DNA of 64,000 nucleotides from Chryseobacterium luquanense (GTDB lineage: Bacteria; Bacteroidota; Bacteroidia; Flavobacteriales; Weeksellaceae), in assembly GCF_026460945.1 (NCBI RefSeq), contig NZ_JAOVZV010000010.1, positions 248,001 through 312,000 on the forward strand. Reading direction: 5' to 3'. Made by a program: the position numbers and the translations under genes. The notes under the pieces are model-generated. The model saw only the letters and a list, made by a program, of their open reading frames with translations. It ran no database searches and was not told the DNA's origin. Shown in pieces: positions 52,853-61,512 of this stretch (position 1 is its first letter; each line of letters starts with the position of its first letter).

Positions 52853-53389
52853 ATGTTACAGTTTTTTTATAAATTTAAACAATGGATTGGTCAAAAATTT
52901 GCTAATTCAAACCAAAATCAACAATCACAAAATAATAATAATATGGCAATGTTCAATTATGGCGTTGGTGGTAACGAAGTAAAAGTTGACGCTAATGAAG
53001 CTATTCAGGAAATTCAGGAGAACAAATCTCTTATTGTAAGCCAGCTTACGACCGACGAATCTTATGTTCCCGAAATTGTTACAGGATTAAAAACAGTAGA
53101 TGATGTTTTCAGACATTTTCAGCCTTCAGTTGCTGTACAGCACGAATCCGAAGACGGAAATGTAGTGGAAGAAGAATTTCGCTTTCAAAATCTTGCAGAC
53201 TTCACTCCCAAAAATCTTACGCAAAAATCAAATTACCTTCAGCAGCTAAGCATGGAGCAAGAGCAGTACAACAAAATTGTACGTCAGCTGAAAAATAATA
53301 AAATTTTACGCAATATGCTTGAAAACGAGCAGACAAGAGCTGCTTTTATTGAGGCATTAAAGGATGTGGCACAAGAACTTGAAAAATAA
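52853..53389 (+). CDS. tssB: Type VI secretion sheath protein TssB (Bacteroidetes subtype iii)
   Basis: 178 residues from the first ATG; an ATG at 52943 (MAMFNYGVGGNEVKV) matches the usual family start. The intervening N-terminus is Gln/Asn-rich and may be an extension or untranslated. The domain has VPEIVTGLKTVDDVFRHFQP, RFQNLADFTPKNL and a long C-terminal helix (NKIVRQLKNNKILRNMLENE), as in subtype-iii TssB. It forms the contractile sheath with TssC, encoded 24 bp downstream. No other T6SS genes are in the window. Confidence 0.9.
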   Translation: MLQFFYKFKQWIGQKFANSNQNQQSQNNNNMAMFNYGVGGNEVKVDANEAIQEIQENKSLIVSQLTTDESYVPEIVTGLKTVDDVFRHFQPSVAVQHESEDGNVVEEEFRFQNLADFTPKNLTQKSNYLQQLSMEQEQYNKIVRQLKNNKILRNMLENEQTRAAFIEALKDVAQELEK

Positions 53390-53413
53390 ATTTAACAAAA
53401 TCACACTAAAATC

Positions 53414-54775
53414 ATGGATAGTAAATTACAGGCTGCAGAAAGCCAACAACATAATCAACAGCAGCAAGCCGGAAGACCAAAAGGTAATCCTCTTGAAGAA
53501 TTAAGCAAAATCGGAGGTTTCGGTTTTATAGAATCTGTCGTTGACGGAATCGCAAACATGAACCCAACCAGAAAAGCGAGAAAAGAAATTTTCTTGAATG
53601 ATGGTAATAAAGCAGACGAAAGAAAAGAGCTTCTTCAAAAAATCAATCTTTGGGTTGATCTTTTAAGCACAAATGAGCCTGCAGAAAAGATGGCAGATAC
53701 TTGCAAAAGCAAAGCTCAAAATGCCGAACAAAACCTGAAGCAAAATCTTAAAAACACTCTAGACTCTGTTCGTCAGTTGGAGACTTCATACAGAACGGTA
53801 GCCCAGTTCTATAAAAATACAGAATTAGATAAAGTAGATAACGTAAGTATTGTGAATGCTACTTTAGAGCAGGTTTCAGATTTAGATAACCCTCTGTTTA
53901 TTGATGCCGTTGCTGAAGAATTTAAACAATATTATGACCGTTTAGATTTAAGAGATAACTATTCTATTTTGGCGATTCCAGGTTATTTGGGATCAAATAA
54001 GGTTATTGAAAAATGGGCTAAAATATGTAACGAAAATAAAGTAATGATGGTTACCGATTTTGCCAATCTTGATAAACCGGATGATGTGGTAGATTTATTC
54101 CACTCGGCGAATCTTACAGGTGGTGAACTGCACAGAAGTAATGTGATCATGACTTGCAACTGGTTAGTTGGTCGTGGAAGAGCAGAAGAAGTAGGTGAAG
54201 AGGAAAATGTAGAACTTCCGCCTTCAACTTCGTTGGCAGGAAAAATCCATAAAACATTAATGTCTCAGGTTGCAGCCGGTAAAAAACACGGTAATATCAA
54301 CGAAGTAGACGCCGTAAAATTTGAGTTGAAGAAAAGTGAAATTTCCCAGTTAGAAAAAATGGGATTAGTTCCTATGGTCAACGAATACGGGAAAATTATG
54401 GCATTCTCTGCAAAAACATTGTTTACAGGAGATAACATCGGTCTTCAGACATATTCTGTAGTTCGTGTATTTGATTATGTAACTAAAGTTCTATTGGATT
54501 TCCTAAACAGGAGAGCCTTCGAGAACTGGAATGCAAGAAACGAAGATGATTTGAGAAGACAGATTGTAAGTTTCTTAGACGGTATTAAAGGTGCAGATAA
54601 ATTGATTGAAAAGTTTAAAATTGTACGTTTTGAACAGGATAAAGTAAATAAAGACAGAGTTTGGTTAGACATCAGACTGACTCCTTATTTCCCGACAAAA
54701 AGTTTTGTTATCAAACTTGACGGTCACAAAGGTGATGACGGAAATGAGTGGGATGCAGAATACATTCAGGATTAA
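53414..54775 (+). CDS. tssC: Type VI secretion sheath protein TssC (Bacteroidetes subtype iii)
   Basis: 453 residues, normal length. GFGFIESVVDGIANMNPTRK near the N-terminus, DRLDLRDNYSILAIPGYLGS in the middle and DIRLTPYFPTKSFVIKLDGH near the end match subtype-iii TssC. It polymerises with TssB in the cytoplasm around the Hcp tube. Only the sheath pair is present here; tube, baseplate and membrane-complex genes must lie elsewhere or be missing. Confidence 0.93.
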   Translation: MDSKLQAAESQQHNQQQQAGRPKGNPLEELSKIGGFGFIESVVDGIANMNPTRKARKEIFLNDGNKADERKELLQKINLWVDLLSTNEPAEKMADTCKSKAQNAEQNLKQNLKNTLDSVRQLETSYRTVAQFYKNTELDKVDNVSIVNATLEQVSDLDNPLFIDAVAEEFKQYYDRLDLRDNYSILAIPGYLGSNKVIEKWAKICNENKVMMVTDFANLDKPDDVVDLFHSANLTGGELHRSNVIMTCNWLVGRGRAEEVGEEENVELPPSTSLAGKIHKTLMSQVAAGKKHGNINEVDAVKFELKKSEISQLEKMGLVPMVNEYGKIMAFSAKTLFTGDNIGLQTYSVVRVFDYVTKVLLDFLNRRAFENWNARNEDDLRRQIVSFLDGIKGADKLIEKFKIVRFEQDKVNKDRVWLDIRLTPYFPTKSFVIKLDGHKGDDGNEWDAEYIQD

Positions 54776-54795
54776 TTTTCCGATATTTAATATAG

Positions 54796-54825
54796 AAACC
54801 GGTGCGTCAAAAACATCGGTTTTTT
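54796..54825 (+). terminator. Terminator after tssC
   Basis: AAACCGGTG / CATCGGTTT (one wobble) with a T-run. It closes the tssB-tssC unit 20 bp past the stop. Confidence 0.75.
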
Positions 54826-54851
54826 ATTTCTAATTATTTTAAAACTGTTTA

Positions 54852-55325
54852 ATGAAAAATTTTACGTTTTACATTGTTTTGTTTTTTTTTCTGTTTTCAA
54901 TTGTAAGTTGTAAAAAGGAATATGAAAGACCCCGAAAATACGAGATTGATCTTTTCGCCAATGAAAAAAAAGATTCAGCTAAAGCTTACATCATGACAGA
55001 AGATGAAGCTTACGGGATTAGCGATATGGTTGTTGCAAGTTCAGATATTTCTATTTTAGACAGCTCTTCAGGTCGTGGAAAAGCATTTTATATCTACAGT
55101 ATCAATTCCGGAGATTTATTGTTTAGTAAAAGAGATTCTGTGATTCCGTATCCGTATCGTTTTCTTTCCAATCAGAAATTAAATCTCAAAAAAGAAAAAA
55201 ATGATTCTGTGTATGTTTTTTTAGAAATTTTAAAAGGCTATAAATCAATTGCAGAGACGAAAAAATTAAAATATCAATGGTTAAAAGGCGCTCCCGTTTA
55301 TCATCTTAACAAACAGAAAAAATAA
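54852..55325 (+). CDS. Small lipoprotein, unknown
   Basis: 157 residues with lipobox FSIVSC (C ~20) followed by KKEYERP. The rest is polar with a beta-rich centre (AFYIYSINSGDLLFSKRDSV). No family recognised. It lies between the sheath genes, after their terminator, and mutY, and belongs to neither unit with certainty. Confidence 0.55.
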   Translation: MKNFTFYIVLFFFLFSIVSCKKEYERPRKYEIDLFANEKKDSAKAYIMTEDEAYGISDMVVASSDISILDSSSGRGKAFYIYSINSGDLLFSKRDSVIPYPYRFLSNQKLNLKKEKNDSVYVFLEILKGYKSIAETKKLKYQWLKGAPVYHLNKQKK

Positions 55326-55327
55326 AT

Positions 55328-55335
55328 TATCTTTG
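55328..55335 (+). promoter_or_regulatory. TAnnTTTG box of mutY
   Basis: TATCTTTG, predicted to start transcription about 55341, ahead of the out-of-frame ATG at 55347 and the TTG at 55360. Confidence 0.5.
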
Positions 55336-55359
55336 CCTTTATTAAAATGAATTGGTTTT

Positions 55360-56406
55360 TTGGAAAAGAATAAAAATACTTCAGACTTTCATCATATTGG
55401 AAACAAGTTGTTGAAATGGTATGATAAAAATGCGAGAGATTTACCGTTCAGGAAAACCAAAGATCCTTATAAAATCTGGATTTGTGAGATTGTTTTTCAG
55501 CAAACCAGAATTGCTCAGGGATTAAATCATTATAATAATTTTATCGAAAGATTTCCCGACGTACAAACTTTGGCAGAATCTCCTGAAGATGAGGTTTTGT
55601 TGTATTGGAAAGGTTTAGGGTATTATTCCCGTGCGATAAATATTCACAAAGCTTCTCAGCAAATTATCAATGATTATGATGGAGTTTTTCCTTCTGATTA
55701 TGATGAAATTTTAAAACTTAAAGGAATTGGTAAATATACTGCAGCTGCAGTTTCCAGTATTTGTTTTGGTGGAAAAATGCCTGCTGTTGACGGAAATTTT
55801 TATCGAGTTTTAAGTCGGATTTTTGCAGATGATTTTGATATTTCTAATTCTCGAGCATTTAATTATTTTTCAGAATTATCAAATTTAATAATGCCTGAAA
55901 ATGTTGGTGATTTTAATCAGGCGATGATGGATTTAGGCTCGGAAATATGCAAGCCAAAAAATCCTTTGTGTAGAGAATGCCCTGTAAATGACGATTGCCT
56001 GGCTTTTTCGTTAAATAAAGTTTCGGAATTTCCGGTTAAAACGAAAAAAACGAAAGCTCAGGATTTACAATTACAATATTATTTCGTTCACAAAAACGGA
56101 CAATTTTTAATTCAGCAAAGAAAAGATGATTTTATTTGGAAAAAATTGTTTGAATTTCCACCTTTTATTTCTGATGACTTAATTCCGTTCATTAAAAGTG
56201 TAAAAACGGTTAATCATAAACTTACCCACAAAAATTTAAGCATAGAAATTTTTAATGTTGAAGTTGATTCTGAAAGTGTTTGGGAGAATTTTATTGTTAA
56301 TAATAATTATATCATAACAGATGTTGAAGGTTCTCATGAAAGATCATTTCCTAAGCCTTTGGAGAATTATATCCAAAATTATGATACAGCGTACAGAATT
56401 CTTTAA
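55360..56406 (+). CDS. mutY: Adenine DNA glycosylase MutY
   Basis: 348 residues from a TTG at 55360; no in-frame ATG precedes the conserved KLLKWYDKNARDLPFRKTKD, and the next upstream ATG (55347) is out of frame. The glycosylase core has ICEIVFQQTRIAQGLNHYNN, the helix-hairpin-helix LKGIGKYTAAAVSS and PAVDGNFYRVLSRI with the catalytic aspartate. The Fe-S cysteines are spaced C-x6-C-x2-C-x5-C (from CKPKNPLC). A C-terminal NUDIX-like domain recognises 8-oxoG. It removes A mispaired with 8-oxoG. Confidence 0.93.
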   Translation: MEKNKNTSDFHHIGNKLLKWYDKNARDLPFRKTKDPYKIWICEIVFQQTRIAQGLNHYNNFIERFPDVQTLAESPEDEVLLYWKGLGYYSRAINIHKASQQIINDYDGVFPSDYDEILKLKGIGKYTAAAVSSICFGGKMPAVDGNFYRVLSRIFADDFDISNSRAFNYFSELSNLIMPENVGDFNQAMMDLGSEICKPKNPLCRECPVNDDCLAFSLNKVSEFPVKTKKTKAQDLQLQYYFVHKNGQFLIQQRKDDFIWKKLFEFPPFISDDLIPFIKSVKTVNHKLTHKNLSIEIFNVEVDSESVWENFIVNNNYIITDVEGSHERSFPKPLENYIQNYDTAYRIL

Positions 56407-56489
56407 AAATAAATATCAGATTAAATCAATTTCAAATTCAAACTCATTGAAATGCTGAAATTTGTCTCTCAAAATCTAAATCTAATTTG

Positions 56490-56497
56490 TATTTTTG
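56490..56497 (+). promoter_or_regulatory. TAnnTTTG box of gldD
   Basis: TATTTTTG ends four bases before the ATG at 56502, indicating a leaderless transcript. A TTTG at 56461-56464 is at 25 bp, slightly long for the -33 element. Confidence 0.45.
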
Positions 56498-56501
56498 CAA
56501 A

Positions 56502-57059
56502 ATGATTAAAAAAGTCATCTTTATTTTTGTTTCGATGTTGATTATTTCGTGCGCAAAAGAGGCTACTCCAAAACCTTACGGGGAATTGAGATTAGAATAT
56601 CCTGCGCCAAAATATCAGAAATTTGAGCCTAATTGTCTGTATTCTTTTGAAGTTTCAGATTACGCTAAAATTTATAATGCAAAGAAACCTTGTTGGTATT
56701 ATCTGAACTACCCGAAAATGAAAGCGAAGATTTTCCTGACGTATTATCCAATCAACAATGATTTTGCTCAACAAATCATGGAAACCGAAAAAATGGTTTA
56801 CAAGCATACTGTGAAGGCGAGTTCAATTGATACAAAATCTTTTGAATATCCTGTGAAAAGAGTTTATGGAAATTTTTATGAGCTGAAAGGTCAGGCTGCA
56901 TCCAATTTACAGTTTTATGCAACTGATAGTACAAAGCATTTCGTGACAGGATATTTATATTTCAACTCAAGACCAAAACCAGATTCTTTAGCTCCTGCAA
57001 TCGATTATATCAAAAAAGATATGATGCATTTGCTGGATACTTTTGAATGGAAAAAATAA
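56502..57059 (+). CDS. gldD: Gliding motility lipoprotein GldD
   Basis: The ATG at 56502 gives MIKKVIFIFVSMLIISCAKE, a lipoprotein signal with cysteine ~17, and 185 residues in all. The sequence PKPYGELRLEYPAPKYQKFE is the GldD hallmark; CWYYLNYPKMKAKIFLTYYP and FYATDSTKHFVTGYLYFNSR follow. GldD is required for flavobacterial gliding and is linked to type IX secretion. In related genomes it follows mutY (often via ssb and gldE, both absent here). Confidence 0.93.
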   Translation: MIKKVIFIFVSMLIISCAKEATPKPYGELRLEYPAPKYQKFEPNCLYSFEVSDYAKIYNAKKPCWYYLNYPKMKAKIFLTYYPINNDFAQQIMETEKMVYKHTVKASSIDTKSFEYPVKRVYGNFYELKGQAASNLQFYATDSTKHFVTGYLYFNSRPKPDSLAPAIDYIKKDMMHLLDTFEWKK

Positions 57060-57164
57060 ATTTTAAATTAATAAAGAATGTAATCTCAGATTGCATAAAA
57101 AAATAAACATTAAATTATGAAATCGCAAGATTACATATGACCTTTAAAAAAATATAAAATACAT

Positions 57165-58088
57165 ATGAAACTTTTAGTCGTAGGAAGCGTGGCATTTGAT
57201 GCAATTGAGACGCCGTTTGGTAAAACAGATAAAATTTTAGGAGGTGCAGCAACTTATATCGGGATTACATCTTCTATTTTAGGTGTAAAATCAGGAATTG
57301 TATCTGTAGTTGGAGGAGATTTCCCACAAGAATACCTTGATAAATTCACAAACAGAGGGGTAAATATTGAAGGAATTGAAATTGTAAAAGAAGGAAAAAC
57401 GTTTTTTTGGGCAGGAAAATATCATAATGACTTAAATACAAGAGATACTTTAGCAACTGAAGTGAATGTTTTGGAGAATTTTGATCCTAAAATTCCAGAT
57501 TCTATGCAGGATGCAGAGATTTTATTATTAGGAAATCTTCACCCTGGAGTTCAGCTTTCTGTTCTTGAAAAAATGAATCAACGTCCAAAATTGGTAATTC
57601 TAGACACCATGAATTTCTGGATGGATTCTGCAATGGATATTTTAAAAGATATGATTGCTAAAACTGATGTAATCAGTATCAATGACGAGGAAGCAAGACA
57701 GCTTTCAGGAGAATATTCTTTGGTAAAAGCAGCTAAGAAAATTCACACAATGGGACCTGCTTATGTAATCATCAAAAAAGGTGAGCATGGTGCATTATTG
57801 TTCCATGACAATAAAATATTTGCAATTCCTGCACTTCCGTTAGAAGAAGTTTTCGATCCTACTGGTGCTGGAGACACTTTTGCGGGTGGTTTTGCTGCTT
57901 ATTTAGCTAAAAAAGGGAAATTCGATTTCGAAACTATGAAATCTGCATTAATCGTAGGTTCAGCAATGGCTTCTTTCACGGTAGAAAAATTCGGAACTGA
58001 AAGAATTGAAGAAGTAAACGAAGCAGATGTTGAAAGCAGATTGAAACAATTTAAAGAATTGACAACTTTTGACGTAGAACTGCAATAA
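57165..58088 (+). CDS. PfkB-family carbohydrate kinase
   Basis: 307 residues, cytosolic. The N-terminal GGAATYIGITSSILGVKSGI motif binds the sugar. The C-terminal signature DPTGAGDTFAGGFAAYLAKK holds the anion hole and catalytic base D237. ISINDEEARQLSGEYSLV is the ribokinase-like lid region. It phosphorylates a sugar or nucleoside with ATP; the substrate cannot be told from sequence. It is 89 bp upstream of the isomerase gene. Confidence 0.9.
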   Translation: MKLLVVGSVAFDAIETPFGKTDKILGGAATYIGITSSILGVKSGIVSVVGGDFPQEYLDKFTNRGVNIEGIEIVKEGKTFFWAGKYHNDLNTRDTLATEVNVLENFDPKIPDSMQDAEILLLGNLHPGVQLSVLEKMNQRPKLVILDTMNFWMDSAMDILKDMIAKTDVISINDEEARQLSGEYSLVKAAKKIHTMGPAYVIIKKGEHGALLFHDNKIFAIPALPLEEVFDPTGAGDTFAGGFAAYLAKKGKFDFETMKSALIVGSAMASFTVEKFGTERIEEVNEADVESRLKQFKELTTFDVELQ

Positions 58089-58177
58089 ATAATCTCTTTT
58101 TAAGAAATATTTATAATAAAAAATTGAGTGCAATTCATTAAGAATTCTAAATTTGCAACTTGTTTTAAAATAGTATA

Positions 58178-59545
58178 ATGATAAATAAACTAAAAATCAC
58201 TTTCCTTCTTGGAGTCTTCACGATGTTGTTCTCAGGGAATATGAATGCTCAATTGAAGAAAGGACAGTTGATAGACGGTATTGCGGCGGTAATTGGTGAT
58301 GAAATCGTTTTGGAATCTGATGTTGAAGAGCAGATGAATTACGGAAAACAGCAAGGTGCTTCAACAACTGACAGATGTGAGTTTTTGGAAAATCTGGTTA
58401 ATAATAAACTTCTTGTTTACGAAGCAAAAAGAGATACGTTAATTGAAAACCGTTCTGCAGCAATTAAAGATCAGGCAAATGCAAAATACAACAATTTGCT
58501 TTCCCAGTTTCCGGATGAAAAAACAATGCTTGCTGCATATAAATTCAGAAATCAATATGAGATGAAAAATGCCATCGAAAGAATTGATACGGATCAATAT
58601 TACGGGCAGGCAAAATACCAGAGAATTACAGAAAAAGCCGATGTCACGCCAAACGAAGTAACCGATTTTTTCAATATGTACAAATCTCAGTTACCTGAAA
58701 TAAAAGATGAAGTTTCTCTTTCTCAAATTATGATTCATCCTAAATTAACTGAAGCTCACAAAGACGAATTAATTGGGAAATTAAAGAAAATCAAAGCTGA
58801 TATTGCAGGAGGTGAAAGTTTTGAAAGTCAGGCAAGAATTTATTCTGAAGATCCGGGAACAGCTCCAAATGGTGGTTTGATGAAAAATATCTTTAAAGGA
58901 CAAATGGTAAAGCCTTTCGAAGCTGCAGCATTGAATCTTCAGGAAGGTGAAATTTCAGATCCTGTTGAGTCTGAGTTTGGTTATCATATCATTCAGTTGG
59001 TTAAAAAATCGGGTAAAGCTTATGATGCGAGACATATTCTTTTAACGGCAACTCCTACAGCAGAAGAGATTACTACAGCCAAAAAGAAATTAGACAGTAT
59101 CAGAGGTTTAATTTTAGCTGAAAAAATTACGTTTAAAGATGCTGCTTTTAAATATTCTGACGACAAAAGAACTAAATTCAATGCGGGCGTAATTCCTGGA
59201 GGTGATGGTTCTAATAAAATTGAAAGAGAAAGCATTCCGGGAGTTATCAGCTATGAGCTTGCTGGTTTAAATAAAAATGATATTACAACAGCTTTTGATG
59301 ATGAAGACGAAAGAAAAAGAAAAGTTATTAAAATCATCAAAATCGAAGATGTAATTCCATCACACCAAATTACTCTTGAAACCGATTACGACAGAATAAA
59401 GCAGATGGCGCTGAATAAAAGAAAAGGTGAAATGATTGAGAAATTTGTTAATTCAAAACTTCCAACCACATTTATTTCTATTGACGGTCGCTATGACAAC
59501 TGTAATTTTAAAGGGAACTGGAAAAAAGAATCTCTTAGAAAATAA
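58178..59545 (+). CDS. SurA/PpiC-type periplasmic peptidyl-prolyl isomerase
   Basis: 455 residues with a signal peptide (1-25). A SurA-like N-terminal helical domain (IAAVIGDEIVLESDVEEQMN) precedes two parvulin (PpiC) domains. The first contains EVSLSQIMIHPKLTEAHKD and LNLQEGEISDPVESEFGYHI; the second starts at YDARHILLTATPTAEEI. It should act as a chaperone-isomerase for outer-membrane proteins in the periplasm. A terminator follows. Confidence 0.92.
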   Translation: MINKLKITFLLGVFTMLFSGNMNAQLKKGQLIDGIAAVIGDEIVLESDVEEQMNYGKQQGASTTDRCEFLENLVNNKLLVYEAKRDTLIENRSAAIKDQANAKYNNLLSQFPDEKTMLAAYKFRNQYEMKNAIERIDTDQYYGQAKYQRITEKADVTPNEVTDFFNMYKSQLPEIKDEVSLSQIMIHPKLTEAHKDELIGKLKKIKADIAGGESFESQARIYSEDPGTAPNGGLMKNIFKGQMVKPFEAAALNLQEGEISDPVESEFGYHIIQLVKKSGKAYDARHILLTATPTAEEITTAKKKLDSIRGLILAEKITFKDAAFKYSDDKRTKFNAGVIPGGDGSNKIERESIPGVISYELAGLNKNDITTAFDDEDERKRKVIKIIKIEDVIPSHQITLETDYDRIKQMALNKRKGEMIEKFVNSKLPTTFISIDGRYDNCNFKGNWKKESLRK

Positions 59546-59549
59546 AAAA

Positions 59550-59579
59550 AAACCTTCAGAATTTCTGGAGGTTTTTTTT
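59550..59579 (+). terminator. Rho-independent terminator after the isomerase gene
   Basis: ACCTTCAGA / TCTGGAGGT (one wobble) flanked by an A-run and an eight-T tail. Confidence 0.85.
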
Positions 59580-59679
59580 GTGAAAATAGTTAAGAGATGT
59601 ATCATAGAATCTATGTTTTTAGTATTTTTACCTTATGAGTAATTTTATAGATTTCAACTCCGCTAAAAAACTTCATCAA

Positions 59680-60624
59680 ATGAATGAAAGCAGGAATAAA
59701 ATAACAGAGCTTTTCAATATTAAGTATCCTATTATTCAAGCTGGAATGATTTGGCATTCCGGTTGGAAATTGGCTTCTGCAGTTTCAAACTGTGGTGGAT
59801 TAGGATTAATTGGTTCAGCAAGTATGTATCCCGATATTTTACGTGAAAATATTCAGAAGTGTAAGAAGGCTACTGATAAACCTTTTGGTGTAAATGTGGC
59901 ATTGCTCTATCCTAATTTAGATGAAATTATTCAAATTATTTTAGAGGAAGGAGTAAAGATTGTTTTTACTTCTGCCGGAAATCCTAAAAATTATACAGAA
60001 ACGCTTCAGAAAGAAGGTATAAAAGTCGCTCACGTAGTTTCTTCAACCAAGTTTGCTGTAAAATGTGAAGATGCCGGAGTTGATGCGATTGTCGCTGAAG
60101 GTTTTGAAGCGGGAGGTCACAACGGAAGAGATGAAACAACAACTTTATGCCTGATTCCGAATGTTAAAAAGCATATTTCTAAACCATTAATTGCTGCAGG
60201 AGGAATTGCTTTGGGCTCTCAAATGAAAGCTGCCATGATTTTGGGTGCAGATGGAGTTCAGATTGGAAGTCGTTTTGCAGCAACCATAGAAGCAAGTGCT
60301 CATGAAAACTGGAAAAAGAAAATCACGGAGCTCAATGAAGGTGATACTCATCTTACTTTGAAAGAATTGGCGCCCGTAAGAATGGTTAAAAATAAGTTTT
60401 TCAACGAGTTGGAGGAAATCTATAACGTAGGAAGAAATACCGAAGCTTTGGTCGCTTCATTAGGCAGAGCAAGAGCAAAAAAAGGAATGTTTGAAGGCGA
60501 TATGGAAAATGGCGAACTAGAAATAGGTCAGGTTTCTGCTTTGATCAATGAAGTTTTACCCGTAGAAAAAGTCTTTGAAAACCTTCTAAAAGAATTTAAC
60601 CAAACAAATAATTCAACTTTATAA
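59680..60624 (+). CDS. Nitronate monooxygenase-like FMN enzyme
   Basis: 314 residues from ATG 59680 (MNESRNKITELFNIKYPIIQ); an ATG at 59635 would add 15 residues outside the family pattern. The TIM-barrel FMN features are PIIQAGMIWHSGWKLASAVS, NCGGLGLIGS, AEGFEAGGHNGRDETTTL and AAGGIALGSQMKAAMILGAD. It would oxidise nitronates or act as an enoyl reductase-like flavoenzyme. The hydrolase gene starts 3 bp after its stop, so they form an operon. Confidence 0.88.
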   Translation: MNESRNKITELFNIKYPIIQAGMIWHSGWKLASAVSNCGGLGLIGSASMYPDILRENIQKCKKATDKPFGVNVALLYPNLDEIIQIILEEGVKIVFTSAGNPKNYTETLQKEGIKVAHVVSSTKFAVKCEDAGVDAIVAEGFEAGGHNGRDETTTLCLIPNVKKHISKPLIAAGGIALGSQMKAAMILGADGVQIGSRFAATIEASAHENWKKKITELNEGDTHLTLKELAPVRMVKNKFFNELEEIYNVGRNTEALVASLGRARAKKGMFEGDMENGELEIGQVSALINEVLPVEKVFENLLKEFNQTNNSTL

Positions 60625-60627
60625 ATA

Positions 60628-61407
60628 ATGATTGAAGAGGTAATTGATGTAAAAGGCAAAAACTTATTTGTAAAATTTAATAACTCTTTAAAAAACAAAC
60701 CAACAATCGTCTTTCTGCACGATTCTTTAGGTTCTATTCAGCTTTGGCGGGATTTTCCTGAAAAATTGGCTGAAGCGACTCAATGCAATGTTTTGTTATA
60801 TGATCGTTTAGGTTACGGGAAATCATTTCCGATGACGACTCATGAAAGAGAAAACAATTATATGGAATTAGAAGCAGATGTTTTAAACGATTTGCTTTCT
60901 GAATTAAATATCAACGAAACTATTCTTTTCGGACACAGCGACGGAGGAACAATCGCTTCGATTGCCGCTGCAAAATATTCTGAAAAAATAAAAGCTGTCA
61001 TTTGCGAAGCTGGACATATTTTCGTTGAAGAGATTACCATAAAAGGAGTGAAAGAGGCTTTCAATACTTACAATACAACAAACCTTCCCGAACGGTTGAA
61101 AAAATATCACGGTGATAAAGTGGATATGATTGTAAAAGCATGGACAGAAATATGGCTCAGTGAAAAATTCAGAACCTGGAATGTTGAATATCTGCTAAAA
61201 AATATTACAAGCCCACTTTTGTTTATCCAAGGTGAAAATGATGAGTACGGAAGCCTGAATCAGGTTGAAAAAACGGTCTCTCAAGTAGGTGGAGATGCCG
61301 AGAAATTTATCATTCCAAATGTAGGACATACACCACACAAAGACTCTCCGGAAATTGTTTTGAATAAGTCGATTGAATTTATCAATTCAATAATAAGTTC
61401 AATATAA
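60628..61407 (+). CDS. Alpha/beta hydrolase
   Basis: 259 residues, no signal peptide. IVFLHDSLGSIQLWRDFPEK is the oxyanion-hole region (HDSLG instead of the usual HG-x-G). GHSDGG holds the nucleophile S104. The acid is in LLFIQGENDEYG and the histidine in VGHTPHKDSP. It is translationally next to the flavoenzyme gene, 3 bp apart, suggesting sequential steps on one substrate. Confidence 0.88.
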   Translation: MIEEVIDVKGKNLFVKFNNSLKNKPTIVFLHDSLGSIQLWRDFPEKLAEATQCNVLLYDRLGYGKSFPMTTHERENNYMELEADVLNDLLSELNINETILFGHSDGGTIASIAAAKYSEKIKAVICEAGHIFVEEITIKGVKEAFNTYNTTNLPERLKKYHGDKVDMIVKAWTEIWLSEKFRTWNVEYLLKNITSPLLFIQGENDEYGSLNQVEKTVSQVGGDAEKFIIPNVGHTPHKDSPEIVLNKSIEFINSIISSI

Positions 61408-61410
61408 AAA

Positions 61411-61466
61411 TTCCCTCTTCTGGACGGGTGGAATAATTTTCTTAGAAAATTATGACGGGGTAGTTA
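61411..61466. repeat. Interspersed repeat with TCCCTCTTCTGGACGGG core
   Basis: Ends in GACGGGGTAGTT and contains a perfect inverted repeat TAATTTTC-TTA-GAAAATTA. Sequences like it are scattered in flavobacterial genomes. It separates the hydrolase from the convergent HD gene. Confidence 0.55.
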
Positions 61467-61512
61467 AATACTTTTTCAAAATAAAAAAATAAACAAAATC
61501 AATTTAGGCTGC

